A stretch of DNA of 64,000 nucleotides, taken from the NCBI GenBank assembly GCA_017303875.1, contig JAFLBP010000017.1:1-64000 (forward strand). Direction: 5' to 3'. Below are positions 1-7,895 of the stretch, one piece after another; positions within the stretch are counted from its first letter, which is position 1; each line of letters opens with the position of its first letter. Position numbers and translations under genes: made by a program. The stretch is from Chitinophagales bacterium (GTDB lineage Bacteria; Bacteroidota; Bacteroidia; Chitinophagales; Saprospiraceae). Below the pieces are notes generated by a model. It worked only from the letters and a program-made list of their open reading frames with translations. It did no database searches and was not told where the DNA came from.

Positions 1-124
1 CATTCCGCATTCCGCATTCCGCATTCCGCATTCCGCATTCCGCATTCCGCATTCCGCATTCCGCATTCCGCATTCCGCATTCCGCATTCCGCATTCCGCA
101 TCCCGCATTCGAAACATTCCGCAT
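1..124. repeat. Heptamer tandem array (CATTCCG)n
   Basis: Fourteen perfect CATTCCG units run from the window edge to base 98. One degenerate unit (CATCCCG) and a decayed tail follow, up to the stop codon of the neighbouring minus-strand gene at 125. The array starts outside the window, so its true length and any inverted partner are unseen. The same unit recurs, usually as inverted pairs, near 24.6, 40.6, 44.6 and 59.8 kb. Confidence 0.95.
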
Positions 125-2980
125 TTACAACTTCACTACCCGTTTGGTGGCCGATTGTCCGTTGGCGCTCAGGCGAATAAAGTACATGCCTGCCGGGTAT
201 TGCTCCAGGTCTATTTGCTGCTGAATGGTATTAGCCGCAGCGTTATTGCTTTCGCGCAGCAGGCGGCCATAGGCATCAAGTACCTGAATGTTGGTTTCAA
301 ATGCCTGGTCAAAAGCGATGTTGAGGTTCAGTAATCCGCTGGTCGGGTTGGGTTGCAGCGTGAAGCTGCTCAAGCCTTCAATATCGTTGATGGACAAAAC
401 ACCGACTGTAATTGTTAGTACATCGGTGCAGCCGAAGGCGTCGGTCACGCTTACGCTCACATTGCCCGGGGGCAGGTTGGTGGCGGTTTGTGTGGTGGCC
501 CCGGTACTCCATTTATAGGTATAGGGCGGGTTGCCCAATCCGACATTTACAGTTGCCGAGCCGTTGCTGAGGTTGAGGCCGGAATCCTGAATCTGGGCGC
601 TCAGCTGCATATTGGCCGGGCAGGAAAGCAGGTTAATATTATCCAGATCAAACCAGAAATCGCCTGCGCCCCAGTTGCCACGGAAGCGGAAAAGCACACT
701 CTTGCCTGCGTATTGTGCCAGGCTCACCCGAATGGTGCGCATGATCGGCAGCGGCAGGTGGTTGAGGGTATTGATGGTGTACAGGTTTTTATAGGTAGCG
801 CCGCAATCCTCAGATACTTCCAGGTGGAAATTTGTGCTCAGGCCGATGATGGTCGGAATAGCGCCATTCAGGTTGGGATCGAGATCCCAGTTGGTGATGC
901 GATAGTCGAAAGAGATGGAGTCGTTAGCGCCAAGCACACCGAATCGGGGCAGCAGGTATTCAAATTTTGTAGTGCTGCTGAAAAGATTTACGGCCAGCAC
1001 ATTGGATACATTGTTGTGCTCGTCGGTTACAAATGCGCTTGCAGGCGTGATGCCCCAGCCAGCCGGCACTTCGCCATCTTCAAAGCCAAACTGGAACGGC
1101 ACCTGTTCGGGGCGGTGGTCTACGCTGTACGTAGGCGCTTCGTCGTTGGGCAGTACTTCTTCGCCGGGCAGGAGGGTCCAGCAACGGATATTGCTCACCA
1201 CATCGCGGCTGTCGAAGGTTGTTTTAAACGTGTAGGTTGTTACGGCGTCGGGGGCCAGCGTGAGGTTGGCGGGCGCTTCCACCACTGCCGGGCCGCCATT
1301 TACGGAATAGGCTAATTGGTAATTGCCTTGCGCTTGCTTGCCGAAGTTGGAGAAGGTAAAACGAACGGAATCGGCTGCCAGACCACAAAGGGTATTTTCG
1401 CCGGCGGTACTGATACCCAGGCCCGCAAAATCTTTTTCAAAAGGCACATAAATCTGAATATCATCGAGGCCGATACCGTCGCGCTGTTGTGTCACATCGG
1501 CAGAGAAGGCAAAGCGTACATTCATGCGGCTTTCACCGGCGGCGCCGTCGATGCGGCGGCGTGCTCTGAACCACTGATCGTTTTCACCCATCCAGCACGG
1601 ACCGAGTTCGGGTACAAAAATACTTTCTTCGTTGTACCAGTTCAGGTTGTCACCTACATTACCTACCCGTTCCCAGCTGTCGCCGCCATTGTACGATACT
1701 TCGAGGTAAAGGCCGTCGTATTGAAATTCCGTTTTAAGGTTGAGGTTAAATTCAATAACCGGATCTTCATTGATGTTTGACAAATCAAAACAAGGCGATT
1801 CGAGGTAGGAAAATTCATTGACATTGTAATTGCCATCGAGGTTGGTAAACCAGCCCTTGGTACCGCTGCTTGGCGTAACGCCAAGGGCTGCGGCAGGAGT
1901 GCCGTATTCCCAGGTGCTGAAAACACTGGAATCGGAAACGGTCCAGCCGCCGTCCCAGGGTTCAAAATCCTGGCTGTAGGGCAGTTGCAGAATATTATTG
2001 AAATAATAAATGCTGGTATCGTTGCTGCGATCTTCGTCGAGGTCGAATTCCGTCCAGGCGCGAATGGTGTATTCGCCGGGTTCGGAAAAATCATAGGTAA
2101 GTTCAAATTCAAGATTTTCAGTGCTGTCTTTACCCAGAACGCCGGTATAGAAGCCGTCTTCAGGCTGTCCGACGCCGGCAAGTACTCCATTTACACTGTA
2201 GTTGAACTTAATGAGCGATTGCGGGTTCGCGCCGAAGTTGCTCAGGGCAACCGTAACTGTTTCCACGCCGAGGTTACAGTCGTTTTTAGGGGTCAGTACA
2301 GCCGAAATACCTACATCGTCGCTGAAATAGGTTTCAAAAGAAACCGGCCCGATGAGCGCGCTGTAGTCGGTGCCGTCGCAGCGCTGCAAGAGATAGCAGT
2401 CGTATTTGGTTTTTTTCTGCAAACCGTTGATGGTAGCCTTGGGCAGGCCGGAAGCGATGGTATCCCCGACGCCGGGGCCGGGCGTGAAGCCCTGGGGGCC
2501 GTAAATCAGGAGCCAGCTGAGCACCGGCACGCCGGGCTTGGGCGTCCAGCGCAGGCGCGCACGTTTGTCCCACACATTTTCCAGTGCGAAATTCGACGGC
2601 GCGATACAGGTCGGACAGGCGGCGATGGTTTCAAAAATTTGTCCCTCCAAAGGATTGGATGCCGAAAAAATTTCGATACCATTGAGATCGAACAGTGAAA
2701 AGCTGACCTCATTGTTGAAGAAAGAAGGCGTCCAGTTCAGCGTAATGGATTCGCCGGCCGTAACGGGGAAAGTGACGGTACTGTCGATACCGTCGTCATT
2801 GAATTGATTTAAGGAAAATTCGTAGATATTCCCACCGCTGTTGACGGTAAGCGTTCCCACGTCCCAGCCATTGCCGCCGTTATCGAGCATTTCAATGGTG
2901 TAGGCGCATTGTGCACTGGCCGATTGCAGGGGCCAAAGCAGTGCAAAGCAAAAGAAAAGGCGTAGCGATTTGAGCATCAT
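125..2980 (-). CDS. T9SS-sorted secreted multidomain protein
   Basis: Predicted 951-residue exported protein of unknown binding specificity. A signal peptide (about residues 1-23, ending SASA) is followed by a beta-rich domain, a fibronectin type III-like stretch (about 125-220), two CARDB-like regions, each followed by a MAM/concanavalin-like segment (for example around 'YLEVSYNGGDSWERVG'), and a SprB-type repeat (about 800-860, 'GNPPYTYKWSTGATTQT'). The last 80 residues are a type A T9SS sorting domain ('LQPNPTSGLLNLNI' to 'KRVVKL'), so the protein should cross the outer membrane by T9SS and be surface-attached or released. Two adjacent ATGs (2980 and 2977) can serve as start. It is divergent from aroB, and its 3' end abuts the heptamer array. 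Adhesin or matrix role is inference. Confidence 0.9.
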   Translation of the reverse strand: MMLKSLRLFFCFALLWPLQSASAQCAYTIEMLDNGGNGWDVGTLTVNSGGNIYEFSLNQFNDDGIDSTVTFPVTAGESITLNWTPSFFNNEVSFSLFDLNGIEIFSASNPLEGQIFETIAACPTCIAPSNFALENVWDKRARLRWTPKPGVPVLSWLLIYGPQGFTPGPGVGDTIASGLPKATINGLQKKTKYDCYLLQRCDGTDYSALIGPVSFETYFSDDVGISAVLTPKNDCNLGVETVTVALSNFGANPQSLIKFNYSVNGVLAGVGQPEDGFYTGVLGKDSTENLEFELTYDFSEPGEYTIRAWTEFDLDEDRSNDTSIYYFNNILQLPYSQDFEPWDGGWTVSDSSVFSTWEYGTPAAALGVTPSSGTKGWFTNLDGNYNVNEFSYLESPCFDLSNINEDPVIEFNLNLKTEFQYDGLYLEVSYNGGDSWERVGNVGDNLNWYNEESIFVPELGPCWMGENDQWFRARRRIDGAAGESRMNVRFAFSADVTQQRDGIGLDDIQIYVPFEKDFAGLGISTAGENTLCGLAADSVRFTFSNFGKQAQGNYQLAYSVNGGPAVVEAPANLTLAPDAVTTYTFKTTFDSRDVVSNIRCWTLLPGEEVLPNDEAPTYSVDHRPEQVPFQFGFEDGEVPAGWGITPASAFVTDEHNNVSNVLAVNLFSSTTKFEYLLPRFGVLGANDSISFDYRITNWDLDPNLNGAIPTIIGLSTNFHLEVSEDCGATYKNLYTINTLNHLPLPIMRTIRVSLAQYAGKSVLFRFRGNWGAGDFWFDLDNINLLSCPANMQLSAQIQDSGLNLSNGSATVNVGLGNPPYTYKWSTGATTQTATNLPPGNVSVSVTDAFGCTDVLTITVGVLSINDIEGLSSFTLQPNPTSGLLNLNIAFDQAFETNIQVLDAYGRLLRESNNAAANTIQQQIDLEQYPAGMYFIRLSANGQSATKRVVKL

Positions 2981-3063
2981 GGTGCAGCCCTGAGGGTTAA
3001 ATTTTAATGTTTATGAGTATCGCAATTGCAAAAACAGGCGAATCAAAGTATTAATTGCGGCTT

Positions 3064-3071
3064 CAAAGATA
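3064..3071 (-). promoter_or_regulatory. Bacteroidota -7 element for the T9SS gene
   Basis: Read on the minus strand the bases are TATCTTTG, a full match to the TAnnTTTG element of Bacteroidota housekeeping promoters. It would place the transcript start near 3057, leaving a leader of about 77 nt. No clear -33 TTTG was seen. Confidence 0.5.
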
Positions 3072-3172
3072 TGACCCCCTTTTTATTTTTGCACGCCCGG
3101 AACACTTTTAAGCATTTATTGGCAAAAAAAGCCGGAAGGTAAATGCCGCTGCTTGAAAATTTTTGAGACTGG

Positions 3173-3205
3173 TTTGTATGCCACAACGGATAGCGTGTAC
3201 CTTTG
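3173..3205 (+). promoter_or_regulatory. Bacteroidota promoter for aroB (TTTG-N21-TACCTTTG)
   Basis: TTTG at 3173-3176 and TACCTTTG at 3198-3205 are separated by 21 bp, the textbook spacing for this phylum. The predicted transcript start is near 3212. This rules out the upstream start at 3203 and favours ATG 3218 or, better, ATG 3257. Confidence 0.7.
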
Positions 3206-3256
3206 AGTTGGCGCAAAATGCGCTATATTTTCAACTTTCTAAACGCCGTCTGCACT

Positions 3257-4378
3257 ATGGTATTTATCGGTACAATTCAGGCTCATTTTCAGGAATGGTT
3301 CGCAGCACAGCAGGCGGGGTTTTCCAAAGTAATGATACTCACCGACGCGCATGTTCATGCGCATTGTCTGACCTTGTTTTTGGAAAAAAGCGGCTTGCCG
3401 CCTGAAACACCGGTGCTGCAAATACCGGCCGGGGAGGCGCATAAAACGCTGCAAACCGCCGGATGGGTCTGGGAAAAAATGCTTGAAGCCCGCCTCGACA
3501 AAAAAGCGCTGCTGATTAATCTCGGCGGTGGCGTGGTGAGTGATCTGGGCGGTTTTTGTGCGGCCCTGTGGAAACGCGGTATGCGCGTTGTCAATGTGCC
3601 CACCACGCTCCTGGCGATGGTGGATGCCGCTATTGGCGGGAAAACGGGCGTCGACATGCATTATGTCAAAAATATCATCGGTACTTTCCACAATCCCTTA
3701 GCGGTTTTTGTGGATCCCGATTTTTTACAAACCCTTCCCCTGCATGAAAAACGCAGCGGATTTGGCGAAATGATCAAACATGCATTCCTCGCCTCAGACA
3801 CCCTCCTGATCAAGGCAATGCATGAAGGCGCGGGCAGTTTTTTGCCTTTGGATGCCGCCAATTTGGCCAACTCCATCAGTGTTAAAACGGACGTCATCGC
3901 TGTGGACCCGCTGGAAACCAAAGGTATTCGGCACTTGCTCAATTTCGGGCATACTTTCGGCCATGCTTTTGAATCCTGTCTGATGGAAAGCGGCCGCCCT
4001 GTATCTCATGGCGAAGCAGTGGTGGCCGGTATGCTCTGCGAAGCTTTTGTCGGATATATTAAAGGGCACATCCCTCTTGAACAGGTGATGCGCCTGCATG
4101 CCATTTGTACCAGCAATAACCTGTACCCGCAGCTTCCGTTGCAAAAGGACGATGCAGATCCGCTCTGGCGTTTGATGCAGCAGGACAAAAAGAATGCGCA
4201 CAGCGAAGTAATGGTCTGCTACCCGGATGTCAGCTTTAGCTACGAAAAAGGGGAGAAGCCGCCTAATTTTTTCCCGCCGCTGCATGTTTCCGTTGATCGG
4301 GCATTAATGCAGGCCGCGCTGGATTTTTATTTTGAATGTTATCGGCCGGGGTTTTCCGGACAGGTGCTCAACGCCTGA
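3257..4378 (+). CDS. aroB: 3-dehydroquinate synthase
   Basis: Converts DAHP to 3-dehydroquinate, the second step of the shikimate pathway, in the cytoplasm with NAD and a divalent metal. The product is about 373 residues, near the usual length. Visible motifs are the NAD-binding 'NLGGGVVSDLGGF', 'VPTTLLAMVDAAIGGKTGVD', and the metal-binding set 'GFGEMIKHA', 'LNFGHTFGHAFE' and 'HGEAVVAGM'. An in-frame start exists at 3203, but it lies on the promoter -7 element; ATG 3257 ('MVFIGTIQAHF') leaves a leader of about 45 nt, with ATG 3218 as the alternative. The 3' end overlaps the convergent pseudouridine synthase gene by 11 bp. Confidence 0.95.
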   Translation: MVFIGTIQAHFQEWFAAQQAGFSKVMILTDAHVHAHCLTLFLEKSGLPPETPVLQIPAGEAHKTLQTAGWVWEKMLEARLDKKALLINLGGGVVSDLGGFCAALWKRGMRVVNVPTTLLAMVDAAIGGKTGVDMHYVKNIIGTFHNPLAVFVDPDFLQTLPLHEKRSGFGEMIKHAFLASDTLLIKAMHEGAGSFLPLDAANLANSISVKTDVIAVDPLETKGIRHLLNFGHTFGHAFESCLMESGRPVSHGEAVVAGMLCEAFVGYIKGHIPLEQVMRLHAICTSNNLYPQLPLQKDDADPLWRLMQQDKKNAHSEVMVCYPDVSFSYEKGEKPPNFFPPLHVSVDRALMQAALDFYFECYRPGFSGQVLNA

Positions 4379-5060
4379 TGATTTGCCCTGCGGCATCCCA
4401 CCATTGAAGTGGCGGCAGCGGCGCTTCCAGCAGCAGCGCATCCTGGCGAACCGGATGCGTGAGTTGCATCCGGAGGCAGTGCAGGCCGATGGAGGCGTCG
4501 GGCAGTGGCGCCGGGGCGCCGTATTTCAGATCTCCGGCGATGGCACAACCCATTCGGCTGAGTTGTACGCGTATCTGGTGCGGGCGTCCGGTGAGCGGCG
4601 TTACGCGCAATAAGTGATAAAGGCCGGCCTGGCCCAGCCATTCATATTGTGTGATGCTTTCTTTGGCGCCTGCGCGCGGCTGATTGAAGGCACTGACAAT
4701 ATTTTTCTTTTCATCTTTCAGCAAAAAATGCCGCAATTCGCCTTTGGGAGCTGCCGGCGCTTTCAGCACCAATGCCAGATAGGTTTTTTGCACCTGCTGA
4801 TCGCGGAACATAGTGGTGAGCCGGCCCAATGCCTTGTCGGTTCGGGCCAGCAAGACTGCGCCGCTGACCGGCCGGTCGATGCGGTGGGTCGGGTGCAAAA
4901 AAACGGCGCCGGGTTTGGCATATTTAATTTTAAGGTAATCTTTGCCCCAATCGACGATGGTGGCATCTCCGGTGCGGTCGCCCTGAACCAGGAGGCCTGC
5001 CGGTTTGTTTAGCACCAGCAAGTGATTATCTTCGTAAATAACGGTGGGTGTATTTTTCAC
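4368..5060 (-). CDS. RluA-family RNA pseudouridine synthase
   Basis: Isomerises uridine to pseudouridine in rRNA or tRNA; the target cannot be read from sequence. The catalytic motif is 'HRIDRPVSGAVLLART' (HRxD type, Asp essential), followed by the family segments 'QKTYLALV' and 'LTGRPHQIRVQL'. No S4 domain is present, as in short RluA/TruC-like members of about 230 residues. The reading frame is open to a GTG at 5075, but a TAnnTTTG element covers that codon, so GTG 5060 ('VKNTPTVIYEDNH') is preferred. It diverges from mqnD with almost no spacer and overlaps aroB tail to tail. Confidence 0.88.
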   Translation of the reverse strand: MKNTPTVIYEDNHLLVLNKPAGLLVQGDRTGDATIVDWGKDYLKIKYAKPGAVFLHPTHRIDRPVSGAVLLARTDKALGRLTTMFRDQQVQKTYLALVLKAPAAPKGELRHFLLKDEKKNIVSAFNQPRAGAKESITQYEWLGQAGLYHLLRVTPLTGRPHQIRVQLSRMGCAIAGDLKYGAPAPLPDASIGLHCLRMQLTHPVRQDALLLEAPLPPLQWWDAAGQIIRR

Positions 5061-5064
5061 CCCG

Positions 5065-5072
5065 CAAAAGTA
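5065..5072 (-). promoter_or_regulatory. -7 element for the RluA-type gene
   Basis: Minus-strand TACTTTTG matches TAnnTTTG. The expected transcript start near 5058 would make the mRNA almost leaderless at GTG 5060. Confidence 0.5.
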
Positions 5073-5080
5073 CACGCTCT

Positions 5081-5911
5081 ATGCGCATTACCCTCGGTTT
5101 TTCTCCCTGCCCGAACGATACTTTTATTTTCGATGCCCTGCTGCATGGGCGCGTCGATACCGAAGGGCTTGATTTTGAGCCGATTATTGAAGATGTGGAG
5201 GCTTTGAACCGCCGCGCATTTGAAGGCCGGATTGACGTGACCAAGCTTAGTTATCACGCATTTGCCTACCTGACCGGGCGTTATCGCCTGCTGGATGCCG
5301 GCAGCGCACTGGGGCGCAACTGCGGGCCGCTGCTCATTGCCAAAACGCCGCTTGATGCGGCACAGATCAATGCCGCGCGCATTGCCATTCCCGGCCGCCT
5401 CACCACCGCCAATTTCCTGCTCGGTATGGCTTTTCCGCAAGCCCTCAACAAAGAGGAATTTCTTTTTTCAGATATCGAAGATGCTGTTTTGCGCGGCGAC
5501 GCCGATGCCGGTCTGATTATCCACGAAAACCGTTTTACCTACGAACAGCGCGGTTTGGTAAAACTCATGGACCTGGGCGCTTTTTGGGAAAGTACCACCG
5601 GCCTGCCGATACCGCTGGGCGGCATTGTGGTGCGCCGGGAACTTCCGGAAGACACACAGCAAAAAATTAACCGCGTGATGCGTCGCAGCGTGGAATACGC
5701 TTTTGCGCATGAGGCCGAGGTGATGCCTTTCGTGCGCACCCACGCGCAGGCCATGGAAGACGCTGTAATGAAGGCCCATATCGACCTGTACGTGAGTGAT
5801 TTTACGGTAGATCTTGGCGCGGAAGGCCGCCGGGCGGTGTCGGAAATGTTCCACATTGCACAAGATCAGGGCCTGATTCCGGCGCACACAAAAGATTTTT
5901 TCATAAATTAA
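5081..5911 (+). CDS. mqnD: 1,4-dihydroxy-6-naphthoate synthase (futalosine menaquinone pathway)
   Basis: MqnD turns cyclic dehypoxanthine futalosine into 1,4-dihydroxy-6-naphthoate in the alternative menaquinone pathway. The 276-residue product has the family N-terminus 'MRITLGFSPCPNDTFIFDAL' and a two-lobed periplasmic-binding-protein-like fold with the segments 'DVTKLSYHAFAYL', 'RNCGPLLIAK' and 'DAGLIIHENRFTY'. ATG 5081 aligns with the family start; the frame is open upstream to 5048 but that part overlaps the divergent gene. It suggests that this organism respires with menaquinone made through futalosine. No other mqn gene is in the window. Confidence 0.93.
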   Translation: MRITLGFSPCPNDTFIFDALLHGRVDTEGLDFEPIIEDVEALNRRAFEGRIDVTKLSYHAFAYLTGRYRLLDAGSALGRNCGPLLIAKTPLDAAQINAARIAIPGRLTTANFLLGMAFPQALNKEEFLFSDIEDAVLRGDADAGLIIHENRFTYEQRGLVKLMDLGAFWESTTGLPIPLGGIVVRRELPEDTQQKINRVMRRSVEYAFAHEAEVMPFVRTHAQAMEDAVMKAHIDLYVSDFTVDLGAEGRRAVSEMFHIAQDQGLIPAHTKDFFIN

Positions 5912-5990
5912 AAAAAAATCGCATTTCTGGCACGGTTTTCGATTTTTGAATATCGTGTGTGTAAGTATTGTTTAGAATTGAAAAATTCGG

Positions 5991-6021
5991 AGCACGCGAA
6001 AAGTCGCGTGCTTTTTTTTTT
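5991..6021 (+). terminator. Intrinsic terminator after mqnD
   Basis: A perfect 9-bp stem (AGCACGCGA / TCGCGTGCT) with a 4-nt loop is followed directly by a run of ten T. It lies 80 bp past the mqnD stop and separates it from uppS. Confidence 0.9.
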
Positions 6022-6119
6022 GCCCCTACCCGAACTGCAATTTCCGGAACCCTTGCCGGAAAAATCGCCCGCCGCTCAAGTGTTTAAAAAATAATCACCG
6101 GCGCTTTTTCGCTTTATCC

Positions 6120-6127
6120 TACCTTTG
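6120..6127 (+). promoter_or_regulatory. -7 element for uppS
   Basis: TACCTTTG, a full TAnnTTTG match 30 bp before the uppS ATG. No TTTG at the expected -33 position was found. Confidence 0.5.
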
Positions 6128-6156
6128 TTATTGCAATTGACTGAACCCTTGCGTTT

Positions 6157-6897
6157 ATGGCCGACCTGAAATCGCTCATCATTCCCGATAAAGTACCTCA
6201 ACACATCGCCATCATCATGGATGGCAACGGCCGCTGGGCCAAAGAAAAAGGTATGCCCCGCGTTTGGGGGCACCGCAGCGGCGTTAAAAGTGTGCGCGAA
6301 GTGACCGAAGCCGCCGCCGAAATCGGCGTGCGTTACCTTACCCTCTACGCCTTCAGTACCGAAAACTGGAGCCGCCCGCCCGCCGAAGTAACTGCCCTGA
6401 TGGGCCTTTTGGTGGAAACCATACGGGGTGAAATCAAAGACCTGAATAAAAACGGGGTGCGCCTGATGGCCATTGGCGACCTGAGCGCCCTGCCCAAAGC
6501 CAGCTATAATACGCTGATGGACGGCATCGAAGCAACGCGCAACAACAGCCGCGTTACGCTGGTGCTGGCACTCAATTATTCCGCCAAGTGGGAAATTTTA
6601 CGCGCCACCCGCATACTGGCCGAAAAGGCGCAGCAGGGCAGTCTCCATCCCGCCAACATCGATGAGCAAACCTTTGAGTCGGCCCTCAGTACTTATGGCA
6701 TCCCCGATCCGGAACTGCTCATCCGAACCAGCGGCGAAACCCGCATTTCCAATTTCCTGCTTTGGCAAATTGCATACGCCGAATTGTACTTTACCCCTGT
6801 TTTCTGGCCCGATTTCGGACGGGAAGCCCTGTTTGAAGCCATTTTAAACTATCAGGGCCGCGAACGACGCTTCGGCAAAACCAGTGAACAATTATAA
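6157..6897 (+). CDS. uppS: Undecaprenyl diphosphate synthase (cis-prenyltransferase)
   Basis: Condenses isopentenyl diphosphate units in cis onto farnesyl diphosphate to give the C55 carrier lipid for peptidoglycan and surface glycans. At 246 residues it has normal family length. The substrate-binding motif 'IAIIMDGNGRWAKEKG' (about 18-33, catalytic Asp in MDGNGRW), 'YLTLYAFSTENWSRP', and the C-terminal 'ELLIRTSGETRISNFLLWQ' with 'YAELYFTPVFWPDF' are all intact. It heads a cluster that also contains murF-alr, so carrier lipid and peptidoglycan precursor synthesis are grouped. Confidence 0.97.
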   Translation: MADLKSLIIPDKVPQHIAIIMDGNGRWAKEKGMPRVWGHRSGVKSVREVTEAAAEIGVRYLTLYAFSTENWSRPPAEVTALMGLLVETIRGEIKDLNKNGVRLMAIGDLSALPKASYNTLMDGIEATRNNSRVTLVLALNYSAKWEILRATRILAEKAQQGSLHPANIDEQTFESALSTYGIPDPELLIRTSGETRISNFLLWQIAYAELYFTPVFWPDFGREALFEAILNYQGRERRFGKTSEQL

Positions 6898-6941
6898 CTC
6901 CAGCACCCTAACCCGCGCCTGCAATCATAAAACTCAATACT

Positions 6942-7895
6942 ATGAAAGAAAAAGGTATTCCAACCGTCGATCTCTCCCAGTTTGTAAATGGTGATGCTGC
7001 CCAGCGTAGCGCTTTCGTGGAAGCACTCGGCAAGGCATTTCACGAAGTGGGATTTGTGGCCGTTGTCAATCATGGCATTCCAAAAAATTTGGTTGACGGC
7101 TTTTACGCCGCGTCCAAAGCTTTTTTTGCGCAGCCCGTAGAGGTCAAGCGCCAATATGAAGTTGCCGGCGCTGCCGGTCAACGCGGTTACACGTCTTTTG
7201 GCAAGGAGCACGCCAAACAATCCAATGTTGCCGACCTGAAAGAGTTTTATCAGATTGGCCAGGAAGTGCCTGCCGATCATCCTGCCAAAGCAGAATACCC
7301 CGACAATGCGCAGGTGCGCGAAGTGCCGGAATTCTCGGATCTCGGCCGGGACTTGTATCGCGCTTTTGAAAAGGCCGGAGGCCAGCTGCTGGAAGCCATT
7401 TCCATTCACCTCAATCTGGGAACCGATTATTTCAAGGATAAAATCCGCCACGGCAATTCCATCCTGCGCTCCATTCACTATCCGCCCATTACGCAGGAGC
7501 CGGCCAGCGCAATCCGCGCCGAACAACACGAAGATATTAACCTGATTACCCTGCTCGTAGGCGCCAGCGCCGGCGGCCTGCAGGTGCTGAATACCAAAGA
7601 TGAATGGGTGTCGGTATTGCCGGAAGCCGATGAAATTGTCATCAATGTTGGAGATATGCTCCAGCGCCTGACCAACAATTACCTCAAAAGCACCACGCAC
7701 CGCGTGGTAAATCCGCCGCGTGAAGAGTGGCACCTGCCGCGCCTCAGCATTCCGTTTTTCCTGCATCCGGTGAGCAACATGGACCTGAGCTGTCTGCCAG
7801 CTTGTGTGACGGCCGACAACCCGCTTCATTATGCCCCCATAACGGCAGGTGAATATCTCGACGAGCGTTTGCGGGAAATTGGTTTGAAAAAATAA
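6942..7895 (+). CDS. 2-oxoglutarate/Fe(II)-dependent dioxygenase (isopenicillin N synthase family)
   Basis: Probable non-haem iron oxygenase of 317 residues; substrate unknown. The N-terminal DIOX_N-like part ('FVAVVNHGIP', 'FFAQPVEVKRQY') is followed by a jelly-roll with the iron triad H-x-D in 'EQHEDINLITLL' (about residue 196) and a distal His in 'STTHRVVNP' (about 252). The co-substrate Arg-x-Ser is seen in 'LPRLSIPFF'. It follows uppS by 44 bp, and its TAA overlaps the ATG of murF-alr by one base (TAATG), so translational coupling with cell-wall synthesis is likely. Whether it acts on a wall precursor is only a guess from context. Confidence 0.88.
   Translation: MKEKGIPTVDLSQFVNGDAAQRSAFVEALGKAFHEVGFVAVVNHGIPKNLVDGFYAASKAFFAQPVEVKRQYEVAGAAGQRGYTSFGKEHAKQSNVADLKEFYQIGQEVPADHPAKAEYPDNAQVREVPEFSDLGRDLYRAFEKAGGQLLEAISIHLNLGTDYFKDKIRHGNSILRSIHYPPITQEPASAIRAEQHEDINLITLLVGASAGGLQVLNTKDEWVSVLPEADEIVINVGDMLQRLTNNYLKSTTHRVVNPPREEWHLPRLSIPFFLHPVSNMDLSCLPACVTADNPLHYAPITAGEYLDERLREIGLKK

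Noticed and set aside
1..105. CRISPR-like repeat array
   Set aside because: The units are 7 bp and directly adjacent with no spacers; it is a simple tandem repeat.
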